From contig CM019220.1 in assembly GCA_009741485.1 (NCBI GenBank), positions 30,175,891 to 30,239,890 on the forward strand: a DNA stretch of 64,000 nt. Reading direction: 5' to 3'. This document shows positions 22,996 through 37,800 of this stretch, piece by piece (position 1 is the first letter of the stretch; the number at the start of each line of letters is the position of its first letter). A model generated the notes under the pieces. That model did not search any database, was not told the DNA's origin, and was given only the letters and a program-made list of their open reading frames with translations. Source of the stretch: Malurus cyaneus samueli (Eukaryota; Chordata; Aves; Passeriformes; Maluridae). The translations under genes were made by a program, and so were the position numbers.

Positions 22996-25900
22996 CTGTG
23001 AACACAGGTGGAGGCAATGTTAACCTGACCATGCAGGATAAAGTGAAATGATGGAAAGAACTCAACATATAAAAGAAAGCAAAATCAGAAGAACGAGATG
23101 TGAAAGATGGGAAGCAAGAGCAAGAGTTTGTCCCTTCAAACAGGTTGGTCGATGTGAAGATTTGCAAGGGTTTATCTCATTCTTTTACAATTTCTGTCAA
23201 GTTACAGCAGATGAGACACCAGAGAAAATAATGTGACTATTCAAAAACTGATGACAGAAAAGCACATGCAAAACACTTGATTATTTCTCTTATATTTTAT
23301 GGGCTGCCTCCTCAAACCGAGACAAGGTTAGGAGAGAGACTCTGGACATTTGAATGCAATATAACATTACAATACATTTGGTCATTCAACAGAACACACA
23401 CAGGAAGATAATTTTATGGCTGAAGAAGGGCAGGAATCCAGAGCTGGTTGATCATCAGTGCTGCACCCCTGTGCCCCAGAGCCCACTGGCCTCCTCCACA
23501 TCCCACAGCACCCAGCACCTTAGATCAGTTTGGCTTTCTGAGCCTCCTTGTGCAGCAGTTAAACAGTCACTGAGACAGCAAATCCTGGAAAATTCCTTTA
23601 TGCCGCCAGGAAAACTCGTTTAGTTTTGAGACAGGAATGTGCTTAACTTCACAGGCTGCAACACAGAGTGTTACCACCATGAACTCACATGGATTTTGTA
23701 GGCCACCAAGGTATTAATTAATCAGCGTAATTCTGGCCAATTCTTCCATTTAACCAATACTTAGGATATCTCAAATGGTAACACTCCTTTTTCTGTGATA
23801 ATATCTTCTAGCCGTGATTAATTAAAAACAAAAGAAAGAAATCTCATGATGGATGTCTGAGGAAATGTAGCTTGCACACAAGTAAGCTGAAGCATTTTTA
23901 TCTTCCAAAGGAAGTCCCTGAGTGTTATAAAACAATTGCAATTTGTGTTCTGCCTCCGAGCCAGTCATGCCGGCAGCAGGCATGCTTAGGTATTATCCCA
24001 CCTCTGGGAAAAGTCTGTGCAGCAGATCCAACACTCCGATTTTCATAATGAATTTCTTTTCTGTCGCTGCTGCCCAAGGAGAGTTCTAAGAGTCTCTAAC
24101 CACTTGCACTAATAAAGTTGGTTATATCGTCCTTGTGTGAAAACAGGCGAGGACCAGCTCCTTGCAAACGAGGACCTCTGCTATGGCCCACATTCAAATC
24201 GATTTCTGTCCAGGAAACTGCAGCAAGAAATGGGGGATCCTTATTAAGGCACGTTTTTCTTCTATTGTGGAAAACAGAATGCTGTTTCCTTGAGATCTTC
24301 CACTCCCAGAGGAACTTTGCTTCCTCTGTGAGAAACAGAAAACTGCTCTGTGTGCACATGAACATGTGTGTGTGTCTCTGATTGTTCCTTCTCAGGTACT
24401 GAGGTGTCCCTGCACCACACAGTGCCAGGATCCTTCCTCTCTCAGATCAGCCAGCAGTGTTGTTAAAACCCTAGGAAACCTTTTAGTTTATTTTTTTATT
24501 TTTAAAGGCTCACTTCAAGATGGGGGCAAATTGTTACTTTCAGGACAGACTAATCTAGGAGCTGAAAGGGGACCCAGGACCTGTGTGGATGTGCAGATGC
24601 TCTCCCTGTGTGTGGAGTAAATCCAGGATCATGCAGAACTTGTAATTATACCTCTAAGCACAAATGTTGTGATGGAAAATGCTTTACTGAATCAAAAATG
24701 AGACAGCCTGAGCTTTGCTAGCATTCGCAGGATAAACACTTCATAGGGTAAACACTTCATACAGGAGCTCTTGTCACCTGGCTCAGGAGAGGCCACAAAA
24801 CTTAAAGACACAAATTATCTGTATCTCATTTTGACAGATAACTCCTCTGAAAGAATCAGGGATTTAATATAAAGGTGGGGGGTGGGGGAGGGGGAACAGC
24901 ATATTTAGTTTGATCTGATGTTTTGGTTATTCAAAATACTGACCAAAATAAAACCATCATTTCGCTCAGGCTGAGAGGTTCCCCCTCCCAGCACATTTTG
25001 AACACACACAAAATATTTCCCTGCCTCAAAACAGGTTATTTTTCTCATTACAAAATCCATCTTTTCAGAGCCAATGCAGAGACCCAAACACCAAGATGTT
25101 CTTTGAAAGTGCCTTCATGTTAAAACTGACTGCTCCCATTTCTGAAGGACCTGTGCACTTCTCAGTAATTCAGTTGTTGATGAGATACTACTCCTTCTGA
25201 ATGCATCACAGCATTTGCATCACCATAAAACAAAAACTATAAATTGATCCTAAAAAGAGAAGATATAAATAAAAACCATGCCGAGGTTATGAAGCAAGTA
25301 AGAACTGTACCTATCTTAAAAATTCAAACCTAAATTAAATAAATTAAGAGTTTCACTCGTAATTATAACTTTAGATGATTTATAAATTCAGTAGTGGATG
25401 CAATTTGCACTAATCAGTAACACCAAACTAAGGAGCCCCTCTACCACACCAACCTCACACCGACAGAGAGCAAAGCCAAATACAAAAAATAACCCACTGT
25501 TTTCCAAATACAGCAGATCTGTAAGCACAAGGCAGTGCCACAGACCAAATCCAAAATTACTCAGGTTTCAGTAATGTTAAATTCAGTGGCTACTCTTCAA
25601 ACTTTAGACTTGCTGCATTGTTACTGGCAACAACCTGGGGAAGTTTCATATGTGCCAGAAGGGCAGATTTGTACCTTCTTTGTGATGGACAGGATCTGAG
25701 GAAGAAGGTAGCAGTAAAAACTAGAGATAAAAATTGGACTGAGTGGGTCATTCTCTTTTATCTCTGGACAAAATAAATTCCTGCCACGTTTCTCCAAATG
25801 CTTGTCCCTTTTATTTCAAAAAAGAAATACGCCCTCACCCTCCAGATCAATTGCATTCAGAAACCTTTTTTCTTGAAGTACTCGTCTGATCAAAAAAGTC

Positions 25901-28863
25901 ACTTTGATGAAACCAACATCTTTTGCATTTCTGTGGCATTTTTTGCATCTTTAGCCCAACATGACATTTCATATTGTTCACATCTCTTGCTAGTGCCAGC
26001 ACATGACATGATAGCCTATCAAATAAGACACACTAGTCAAAACACATTGTTTTTAAGTGTGTGGAGGCCAGATGCCACTTTGTGTTGCCTGAAACAGCTT
26101 ATCATCTTGCTTCCTGGAAAAGTCTCCCAGATGAACCCTTGCACTCCACTTTCTGTGGATGGCAGGGAGATGCTGAGATGATGAGCTATTTCTCTGGGAT
26201 AAAGTGGATCCTAAAAAGATACCCAGTGTGACTGACCACCCACCCACTGATCTTGCTTTTCCTGATAGATTGCCTTCTGAAATGTTAGATCATTTAAAAT
26301 CATCTTGTCTAAATTCCTTAATATCTCTGCCTGTTCCTGTCTTTCATTAAGAAGGAGGAGAAGAATTATTTAAAGTATATCTTGTATCATTTTAATTTCT
26401 GGTTTAGCTATAAGGCTTTTCTCCAGTCTTTGGAAGCTGAATGTACACCCTTAGGATTTTCAGGTGACTAAAGCTGAAATTCCAAAGCTGGAGCAGTCTG
26501 CCTGGCTGCAGGATGTGATTCTGTCAACAATGAAAAGAAGGGAGCCAGACTCTTCTCTGGGCAGCCCTCACCAGTCCCCAGCTCCCATCTGAGCTAACGT
26601 GGAGCTTCTGTTGCACAACCAAACATGTGGAGCAGTGCTGCTGACAAGAGGAATAAATCCATTAGTGCCCTTGATGGGGATTATATGAAGCACCGTCTGG
26701 AGGGCACAGAAAATTCTTTCCAGACGTAAGTTCCTACAATCCACTTCAGAGAAATTAAAATAAAAAAATCTAGGCAAAAATAGGATTCTTATATCCAAGC
26801 ATTGACTGCCAGGCACTCAACAATTAGTTCTGCAGGGCTGATAGCTCTGTCATTCTTTGTGTCTGAATCAGTGAGACTTTCTAGGTGATTTCAAGCAAGC
26901 AACCTGTAAATTCTGATGTTAGATTTTTGGCTGATGTGCAGCGGGTGATGTTGGAGCTTTGGAAAAAATAACTATTAGGCTATGCCCATATGAGAAAATA
27001 TTGGCTCAGGGACAATGTTAACACCTGGAGTACAGTCACCCCTGGAGCAAGGCAAGTCCTGAAAATACATATATACACATCTATTTCATCAAATAAGGGA
27101 TGAGACAGTGAATGATGTGAAGCAGAAGCTATTTTGACACTTATCTCATTGAAAAAAGTGGTTAAGGAGAACTGACTTACATAATAATTAGATCTTTTAA
27201 TACTGTTGAGGTCAGTCAAATTTGCAGACCAAAGCTCTCGCTGATATTGAGGCAGTGACTCCTTACACATCACATTATCAGAGGACATATGAAGGGAAAA
27301 GGGGATTCTAGGGTCAAATGTGTTCTTTAACCTTCTGACCCCCTTCTGGAAGCATATCCCCCTCACTCCTTTTACCTCCCTGTTGGCTCTTCCAAAGAGA
27401 ACACACCACTGGAAACTCTCCTAACAAAGCTTTTCTGCTCTGCAGGAAGGAGACTCTGTGCAATTCTTGTCTGAAATGAAAACAAACATGCAGAGAGTGT
27501 GGAGTGAAGGCAGGGATGCCCTCAGTTTTGAGAAAGAGCTTCAGTGGGAAGCAGTGGGAATCTGTGGATGAGCCTAGAGATAGCTTATGTTACTCATCTG
27601 CAGTCTTCATGGAGTCAGCAACTGCTGCTCCTTTGGGGTAAAAAGGAACTTCCTCAGGCCAGGAACATCTGCAGGACTGGTCCAGAGGTCCAGGAAGAGG
27701 GCAGCAATGGTGCTGCTCCCTCTGGAAGTGCAGAAGTGCTTTAGCAAGTTTGCTGTGCCCCCTTTTTCAATATCATCCAACATGAACTCAGGTCCCACGG
27801 CACTTTAGGGATGAAGTCCTCAGGCAGGCTTTCCACTCACTGGTAATGAAGAACTGCCATGATCAATCCCAGCTCAGACCCAGCTCTGATGAGAGATTTG
27901 TGTGCTGCACAGCCCCAGGCACAGCATCTTTGGCAAATGCACAGGGCAGTGCTGCCCTGCTGACACCCTGTGCCATCCCTGCTGCTGAATCCTCACTCTG
28001 ACACTCATGGAGCCTCTCCCCACAATGGAGAAAATGTGTGTGCAAGCAACTCGCCTGAAAATCGCTGTTTGGGTGGGCGTTGAGTGAGAATTCTGAAGGA
28101 AGTGCTTGCTGCTGCTCAAGAGGGAGCTCACCAGCCCACTCTCCCTGAGAGCAAGTGAAAAATGAGACACCAAATGTCAGCTGAAAACGTCTGGCACTAC
28201 TACGCTGCAGCCTGAGCCTAAATTCCTCCTGCAGCCACTCCAAGCACTGGAAGCTAGTTTTTTCCACATAAACTGCACAAAAAATACCCTTCCCATATTA
28301 GCTGCTTCACCAAGGGGAAAAAAAGAAATGGAACATGGTGAAAAAAATTACATTCGCTTCTCTTCTCAGGCACAAAATAGGCTTGCTGAACACAGTAATT
28401 TATTAATTTTAAATGTCCCTATGCAAATCAGTTCCCTGGAATAAGATAAAATCCACTTTCCTTTTTAAAAATAATCTAGGGCTTTTTATGTTTGAGATGA
28501 TGGCAAGATGTCCTAGTGCACTTTGAAAAAAAATAATGTGCTCTGTCTTTGCAGCAATGCATCGTAATTATTCAGCCTGCTGCCGTAATTAATAATAGAA
28601 ACCAATGAATTAAGACACTAATAATCCCCAGATGTTCAAATGGAGAACAAAATGCTTTCAGCTTGTCAGCATATATATGGGGGCTATGCTATATATGTTA
28701 AAGCTGTTGCTGAACTTCGGAAATCAAGAAGCACTTTTTATTTACAACATCTGTGAATGTATCTTCCTCCTTTGAGAAAGCTGATTGAAATCAAGCAACT
28801 TGTTAATCATTTCCCTGCACATCACAAGGCCGTTTGTCTACTCAAAACTAAATGGGACTGTTC

Positions 28864-28897
28864 TTTTTTTTTTTTTTATTTTTTATTTATTTTTGTT
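28864..28897. repeat. T-rich simple tract
   Basis: T-rich low-complexity sequence (T14 then ATTTTTTATTTATTTTTG) in the large TMEFF2 intron; no element body recognised next to it. Confidence 0.85.
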
Positions 28898-31800
28898 TAG
28901 CCTTGTTTTTACAGTGCCTGTTCTCCCCTGGCATTCACAGATGTCTGGCCCCCAAAAGCCAAGGTTTCTGCACATACAAGAAGGTGCTGCCAAGGAGTTA
29001 CTGCAATAAGGGTGAAACAGCCCCAAATTGCACAGGGATAAAGTACATAGCAGTGACCACTGCTCACACGTCTGAACAAACTGAAAGATGAGGAAAAAAC
29101 ACCACATGGGCGAAGGTGCTGCTCCAAAGCAGCATTTTCTCCATGTCCAGGTGCTCACATTAGACTCAGCTCCTCCCTGGGGTGATTGCTTTATTCAGGG
29201 AGGTAAGGCAGGCTGCTCACTTTGTCCGATTGAATGAATCTGTGTTAACCCCATTCTTAAAACAGACTAAATCCTTCTTTGTGCTAGCTCAGCTACTCTT
29301 TGTTTTTGGCAAGCTGCTGACGTTCAGATCCTCCAGCCTAAGAGAGATGCCACCAGCCCCGTGGGAGCAGCATCCACGCCCTTCAGAAAGCAGCAGAGTA
29401 AAGAAATAAAGTCATAGTTTATCTCCTCGCATATGATATCCTTAGGCAGCTCATGACAGAGCCCTTAGAGGATGAGTTAACCTTATTATTATTGTAATTC
29501 TGTGTTGAAAAAGGGTTGGTGTCAGTTCAGAGATTTGTGAGGTTCCCTCCAATTAGGCTGCATGCCCAAAGGCAGAGGGGTGAGTGCTGGATCCATCACA
29601 GCGAGCGGAGCGGGTGTGAATTTCTCGGTGAGAAATTCCTCCCCACAGCTCAGCTGAAGGCTTGTTTTCTCTCCCATCCACCTCTCCTCCAGCTACTCAT
29701 TAGTGCCAGTGCTGGAGGGGGTAAAAAATGGACAGGGACAACCAGATCAGGGCTCCTTTCTATGTCCTGTCCTCTGAAAAAGCATGCCTTAGAGTTTCAA
29801 TTTACAGTTTAATACCAGATTAAACAGAGATGGAAATACCACCCCAGTATGTGATGTTAGCAGCAGCAGGTGCTTCTTTCTATCACCAAACTGTGTCTCC
29901 TTCAAGGAAAGCAGGCATGGATCTGCAGAGGGTGCTGAGGAGGGACCCTGCCAGAGGAACATCTCTGTGTTCAGCGCTTCCTTTGGGGTACAGCGGACAG
30001 AGAGCATCCCTCCTGCCCAGCCCCAGCAGCACACACACCATTCCCACCCACCAGCAGCTCCTCTCAACCCTTCCCAGCCCAGCACTGCAGTGATGCAGCA
30101 ATGTTAGTTAAATTCCTTAAGTGGTGATTAAGGAACAAAACTCCCCGAACTTGACCAAGCAGCGCCCTGCTGTTTCTGCTTTGTGTGCTACTATGCAATT
30201 TCTATATCTCCAAGCAGCCTGGCTAGTGCAGCACTCCAGAGCAGCTTATTTATATGTAGATATGGCTATATGACATTTCCAAATGCCATACATTTGCATA
30301 TGAAGGTTCCACTTTTTTTTCCCCCACTTCAAGTAAACAGAGTCAGCTGCGATGCCAAAGCAGAGCTTTCACTCACTTGGAGCTGACTGAGAACCATCCT
30401 CCTTAAGCAGCTTAAAACCCCCCTGAAACACCTAATTTTCATAATTTAGCAGCCTTGGCTATCAATAGTGTCTCTGGGTGGGTCTTGTGATTTATAGCTG
30501 TACCTTTGATACCAAACAAAGCGCAGAGTGCAAAACTGCAAGACCTTAAGATTTCATATCAAATGGCTACAGATAATCTGCAATACCAATCGATATTTGC
30601 AAATAGGCCTCAGACACATGATGGAAGCTTTTGGTCATCTTAAAAAAGCCTGTGGGTCACATTCATTATAGCTATGAAGATAGTATTGATTTTTGTCACC
30701 GATTCTCCCCTTGAAAATGAGAGCAGGAGCACGCTGAGGAGCTCTGAAACTGCAAAGCTCACACAAAACCACAACCTTATGTAACACCAGGAAAGCCAAG
30801 TGGACATTATATATTCAGCTTTCTTGTCAAAGGAAGATAAGGCTGAGGCAGATGGTATGTGGGCAAAGTTTCAACCTGAATACATTGCCTTCTAAAAACC
30901 AACAGTGCTATGCAAACAGCCTGATTTTTGTGGCACGAGGCCAGTGAACATGTTACCTGCACATCGAGGTATGTGCTATGGAGGAGCTGGAAGAGCTTCC
31001 CATTGGCAACGTGGGCATGGAAAAAGGAGACCCTCAGCACTTTCCTGTGGCACCCTGCACGAGCAGCATGAATTATGCACAATGCCCAGTCTGTGCACGC
31101 TGCTGCTGAGGGAAACCTCTGCCCCCAGGGCTGGGAAATACAGGGCAGAGGATGAGCCCCTCCCTGGCTCTGCCTGCTGGCAGGAGACTGTGACAGGAGT
31201 TTCCTGACCATGACAACAGGCACAACAACACCCAGGAGTCATCCTCACCATGGTCTCACCCATCACTGCATCTCCACAGCACCTCATCCTCCACTGGGAG
31301 CATCAACGGTGACAAATGGGATGAGCTGCCAGAAAGCTGATAAATACTTTTGATATGGCTCTAAAAATAGTGACGGGATATTTGTATCCTTCTGACACTT
31401 CTTGAAAAGTAGATGGATATGCATGACCTCAGTTTTTAAGAGGGGTGTCAGGAATATTGATGTGCAGAGGGAACGGGATCATTTGGCTGGCGTTGCCCTG
31501 GGGGACAGCCCCATGACTGATGATGTCTCCATCTCCCAGCTGAGGGTGTGCTCGAGCAGGGAGCCCATCCAGAAAAAAACAGGGATTCATCTCACCCACC
31601 TAGGACATGTCTTTTCTTTGATGGTGATGATGAAACGGGAGAAATGGGGTGCAAGTGCTCTTGGAGCAGCATTGCTGTGCCCTAAGTCACACCCTATGCA
31701 ATTCCTGCCAGGTGAACTCTGTACCATGTATGACTGAGTCTGGCATCTTCCTGGGATCACACCTATAAATTTAATTTGGTATTCCCAACCCCTCCCCCTG

Positions 31801-34800
31801 GAAATGTGGAAGTCAAAACCAGTTTTTTTCTTTGTCCCTCCAATCTCTACCATTTTTTCCTCCAAATTCAAATTACAATTCCTTCAAAGGCCTTCAATCC
31901 CAGATGCCCTGAAGTTATCCCTTCTTTGGCACGTATGCAGGTGGCCTGCAGGAACTTAAGTACTGGTGCAGTTCTTCCAAATTTTAAGGATTACACTAAT
32001 AAAAAATTGCTTTTAAGCAATTAAACTGCAGATTAACAAAGCACTCCTCCAGTTTGTATGGAGATGCACTTACAGCCCATACCCACCTGGTCATACTGAG
32101 AACAGACACATCTTACATAACACAGAGCTGCATTTCCATCCATCCTCGCCCCTTCAGCTGCATGCCTGGCTTTTACTGGCAGAAATATCGGGCAGGCAAT
32201 CAATGAAACAAAGCAGGAACTTCCTTTGGAGAAATGCTGCACATAAAAGCACACCCTAATCCAATTACCAGGCTGCCCCCTAATTTCCAACAAAAACTCC
32301 AGGTCTGAATGGATTGTTTTCCACAGAGAAGAAGTGTTTGAAAAGGTCTCTGACTTACATGTAGCGTTATGAGACTTTACTTTTTAGTTGCACACTTCAA
32401 ACAAACTCAAAAAATTACAGCTGAAAGCAAGTAGGAATGGCAGAGTTGTCAGAGAGGTTTGATGGAAGGCACGGAGACGAAAAGGTTACCCAGGTACGTG
32501 ACAGTGCTGACAAGTAGGTCAGGGATGTCATTTTGGCTACAAGGCGTTTCCTTCAGTCCTTTTGACAATCTGAAGGTTTTACAGTCCTAGTTTTGCAGTG
32601 ATTTTATATTCAGTTTTGATTACTAAAAGCAGTCTTTTTTTTTCTCCTTTTTTTTTTTAGGGCACATGTTGGCAAGATGCTGCCAAGCTGAAGTGTGACA
32701 CCCATTTGGCTCCCTTCCCTCCTTTCTTTTTTCCAAGGTAGCATCTGTGCTTGTAAAAACATGCTGCCCGAGAGGATTCATCCAGGAAACTAAAGAAAGA
32801 GCTGCAGAATTTGGGGGAAGTGTGTGTGAGAAAATAGGAGACTGAAATAAAAATACTTGACTCCTATATGTGGTATTTTTGTACACTTCCTGAACCACAT
32901 GCCTGGCAAAACCCTTGTGAATATCCTGGTTATTTCAGTTGCCAGAGCATGACCCTGAATGGCCTGTGACTACTCAGAGATATGTCTGATGTTGGCTAAA
33001 AGCATGGTTTCAGCCATACTTTTCACTGCTTTTGTTCAAGCTATACAGGAAAGTTTTGTTATGCTCAGAAACATTTTATTGGCATGTTGCAAACCCGTGA
33101 TCACTCCTCCATACAAATCAAACACTACACTTGCTGAGGGATGAATCCTGCATGGTTTGATGCTATTTTTACTCACCCCTCTGCCCTGAGTCCTGCACTG
33201 TAAAACTGTGATGGCAATGGGTCCACACACACTACTACAACTTTGCTTTTTGTTTCAGTCCAGTTCAATTGTTAAAATCTTTAGTGGCTGCTCAGAGGGT
33301 TGGCTTTTAGCTGACTATATGTTCAAAATTCCTACTTGGTAAACAGGAGCATATCAAGCAGCATGCTCCCTTTCCCATGCCTGAAGCTGCAGAGATATCC
33401 CTTGCTATTCCCAATTTTAAATGTAGGAGGAAATGGTAAAACGATATAAAATGCCACTGCAGCAAACCCTGCTATGTTCCTGCACCGATTTTACCCAAGA
33501 TGCAGTTTCCATCTCTTATGAAACTGTGCAATGGAGGGACAGAGCCAAAACCCCTGCATGATGGGACAGAAAGCAAGCACAGAGAATGCCCTGCAATTTC
33601 CTTCCATAAAGAGTGGAACAGCTTCTCCACGCCCCAGAGGTCCTGGCATTCATCACTGGTCACACAGCTCATTCTGGAGCACAGACAGAAAAGTCCATTA
33701 AGAACACCTTGTGTTTTTTTTTATAAATGAATACCTGCTTTTGCTATTTTTATACACCTTTTATTATTGTCTTGCAGCAGTGCCACAGAAGTCAGCTGTA
33801 AAGATGGCATTTGTGAAAATAAAGGGTTTGGTGTTTTAACTCTGCGCTCACTCCCATGGCTAATATTGAAAGCGGGACTAGCTGAATGAAAAGGAAAGGG
33901 CAATTCTGGGAAATGGAAAATTTACTAAGAATAAAAATGGGTGAAAAAACCATACTGAGAAATCTCAAAGCCATTACACTCAATGGCCATTCTCCCACTA
34001 CTTTCAGCAAGGCCAGAATTTTACCTACTGCCTCTTTAAATCCTATTGACTCTCATAACAGTATTTTAAACCAAACAGCTGACATCCTTCTGCCCAGCCA
34101 AGGCCTTTTACATCACTGAAATGCAGGATAGAAAAAAATCTGCAGTGCCAGATGTATCTAAAAACATCACAGTTCTTGTTGAGGCAATCTGCAGAGGAAA
34201 ATGTTTAGCATTTATCATGCCTGACAAAACACTAATAGTTTATCAGTTTTGATATTATAGACTAATAACAAGCTTTTTCACAGCTACTTCATTTGCAGAG
34301 CATGGAGACAGGCTGTGCTATTGTTTCTTAATTTCAGAACAGTGCTTTTTATTTAATCCTTTCCCATCCTGGCTGGATGGAAGCACATTTCCATTATTAA
34401 ATGAAATTGTAAATTAAATACTCTAGGGAAGGAGTGTTTTTGATGTGTACCTGACACAGAGCTAAACCACAGATAAAATAAGAGGGAGATTAAAACCACA
34501 GGAAGAGTTTTAAATTTTTTTCCCCTTCTGGAAAATACTTTACCATTATGTAATGCTGTGTAAAATGGCTAAGGCTTGTGATAGCAGCAGTAGGCAAAGC
34601 AGTGCATTTGGATTCAGCACTGATAATGCTCTGACATGCACTGCCACTGGTTCTCTAATAGCACATTTTGTTTACAGTTGTTGCATTTCCAAGAAGAGAG
34701 TTTCACGCTCACTTAATGCTCATGGGTATGAGGTAAAATGACAGCCCAAGTGTGTAAGAAATCACCTTTTTAGGTAGGTAAATGCTGCTTTTCAAACCTG

Positions 34801-37800
34801 AGTTATTAAGAGAACTTCTGCTTGCTCCGTGATACAGATGTGCTCCTCAAACTTCCAAAGCTGGGTTTATCCTGAATGCACAGGAATGTTTCTAAGAATG
34901 GGAGAAGGCACAGCTGAAATTCAAAATGCTGCATCTCCCACTGAAACTCGTACTTCCTCTAAACCATTTCCATTTTCCTTAGCCAACAAGTTTCTGTCAC
35001 TACTGGTTTCCAGCACTAAATGTTGATTTGAAAAGAATGTTCTGTTGCATTGCTCAGACAATCAGGGCAAGGTGTGGCTTTGAGCAGGGGTATTCAATGG
35101 AGAAGGTAAATTCACCTTTGAGCAGGAGTACCCAATCTAGCAGTTGTACTCAATGGAAAGAAGTGGAACCATCAACCAGTTTACTTTCTTTACTCAAATC
35201 TATTAAACCAGGCAAAATTTGCCACTTGTCTCCATCTGATTGTGAAGGTCTACTAATAAAAATAGATGTACACCAGCTCCTTCTTTTCTCCCCCAACCAT
35301 ATTTCCTTTCATTGCATTTATACTCCTGAATCCAGGTGAAAGCCTTTGTTATCTGAAGGCTCAGGTTACCCCTGCATGTGTCTAAATGATCAAATTATCT
35401 TGTGTTTGTATTGCAATTTGACACGATGAAACTCCTACAAAAGGGGATGTTTCAGTCAGTTCTAAGTAGCAACTTTCCTCACGGTTACAACTTATTTATT
35501 ACAACTGTCACACGCTTTCATCTTGTGGTATTTTGATATCTAACATTTCATAAAGAATGCCAAAACATCCCATGAAACAAAATTCTGAGAAAATTCAGTT
35601 CTATGAATATTTCAAAATAATTTTTTTCAACATTTCAGACTAGATCAAACACAAATATTTAAATGTTGATGTTTCCTGAAAACGGATATTCTAGCATCTC
35701 ATTAAAAGTTTAACTCTCAAATCCTTGGGAAGGCTCTGTAATTCCTAACAGCAAATTTACAGAAACTAGGCCTAAAATAGAGCTGCTGGGCATAAAAATA
35801 CTCTGTGGTACTCCTTAATATCTGTCAACTAAATCAAATTAGTGTAGTGGATGGCAAACAGCTGCTGTGCACCATCTTGAACAGTATCCTTCAAGGATGA
35901 CTCTTGAGATGATCAAAGTGCCTGGAGCCCAGAGGAAGGATGGAACCAAGAGTGAGGGAAATTCCTCCCCAAAGCCAGAAAACAGGATTAATTTTCCATC
36001 CTATGCCTTGGGGAAGATTGATAGAGTCTTGACTCAGATCCCCCCTTTTTTTTTTCCTTTCTTCTAGGGGAAAGCAGGGGAGTTGAGAGAGGAAGGAAGA
36101 TGATACCAAGAGGGAAATGCCTTCAGGGTGTCAAAATGCTAAAATAGCTGGTCTCTGCCATGCTCTGGGCACGTGGATGAAGTGCTGGGGGTTACAGCCT
36201 GATCCCAACAACAGCAGCAAGCTGCCAGCACCCCAGGAGTCACAGTGCCACCACCCTGTGTCACCCTGTGTCTCTGCCTGTACCTTCAGCTTTTGTGGGT
36301 CCGACAGAGGAAAGGCTGCACAGCTCTTCTGGACCCCACAGGGAAAATAATTTAAGCTTCTCTATAACTTCTGGTGTGCACTGGGTCTGGGGCTGCCTGC
36401 AGGAAATTCAAGCACAGATCTGTGAAGCCACTTCATGGCCTGCATTGTTAGGTGGACTTCACACAGAACTCTGCTATTGCAGGCAGGGGATATCTCCTCT
36501 GAAAAGTGGCAAAGATGCAGTATTAACTAGGTGCTACAATGTGATTTAGTCAGATATAAAAAGACCTTTTAGGATAACTGTAAATCCTTTCACAGTGGTG
36601 GAGGCTGCAGCCAGGAATTATGGTGCATATTCCATATATCCATGGCAGCTGAACACTGGCTCTAGATCATGTTGCTTCGTTCCCATAAACTCTGAAAACA
36701 AAGGTTAGGAAAAACAAATTTTGGGAGTAGCTTTCACTAGAGCATAACAGCTAAAATGATTGCAAACCATAAAAGTGATTTTCTGAGGGTCCCTACCCTT
36801 CCTCTGGGTATCCCTTGCCATTAGATGTCCTATTTAGGAAGTCCTGGTCAAAGACAGTTTGAGAAACCAGGCACACTTCGTCTTGTGTTGAGTTTTAGGG
36901 ATCACATTTTTATGTGTAAGCAGGAAGGTGTCTTTCTTTTCTGCAAGCTTTACCCCTCTTTGATCTTTCCCCTTCTTCTGATCCAAACAGACATTGAGCA
37001 GAGGACAAAAAGATCAGCAGGCACTGAAAGGCTCAGATTTGCTCGTGGAGATGGGTTCTTGTGCTCCAAATAAGACCAGACATATGTAAATTATACATGA
37101 CGTGTTTATGGGCTGGGACACAAATGGAGGGATCTGCAGAAATGCCTGCATGAACTCAGGTCTGTTCATCTCTACCACATACAGAATTTCTGTTTTTATC
37201 CGTAACCTTTAAGAGAACAAAATGTTACAGAAGACTGCTAACATGACAGCAGAAGGGGAAAACCAACAAGTAAGGCACACAGCCTTGGGCAAGCAGAAGA
37301 AGTGTTTGGAGCAAGCTTTATGAATTTCACACAGTTCTGGTGGAAACCCCAGATGAAAAAAATCTACTTGGATTACAAACTCCACCCTCACCCCAAATCC
37401 TAAGGAAGTTTTACACCTGAACTCCTTTATAGGACTTCAATGATGTTGACAATAATGAAATAGTCTGATCTGATTTTGTATGTTTTAGGCTGCTCAAGCC
37501 AATATTGGTGTTACAAGTTGGAACTTGCTTTTTCCTGCTTGTTTCCTACAGATCAAATTCTTAGCCTGGATTTACTGAATTTCCAGGCTACCCAGCTTTA
37601 ATGCAAATCAAATAGCTTTTCTTTATAATGTTCACTCACAACAATACTGAGTTTATTTATTAGGGGAAGAAAGCACAAACAAATTCTGCAACTTTTGATT
37701 CACATTCATTAGTGACTAAATTAAGGGCTAAGCTTTAGAGGCACAAATGGAAATGTTCTTCCTCCTTGAGCTACATCAGTCTAGGTAAAGAGATGCCTAG

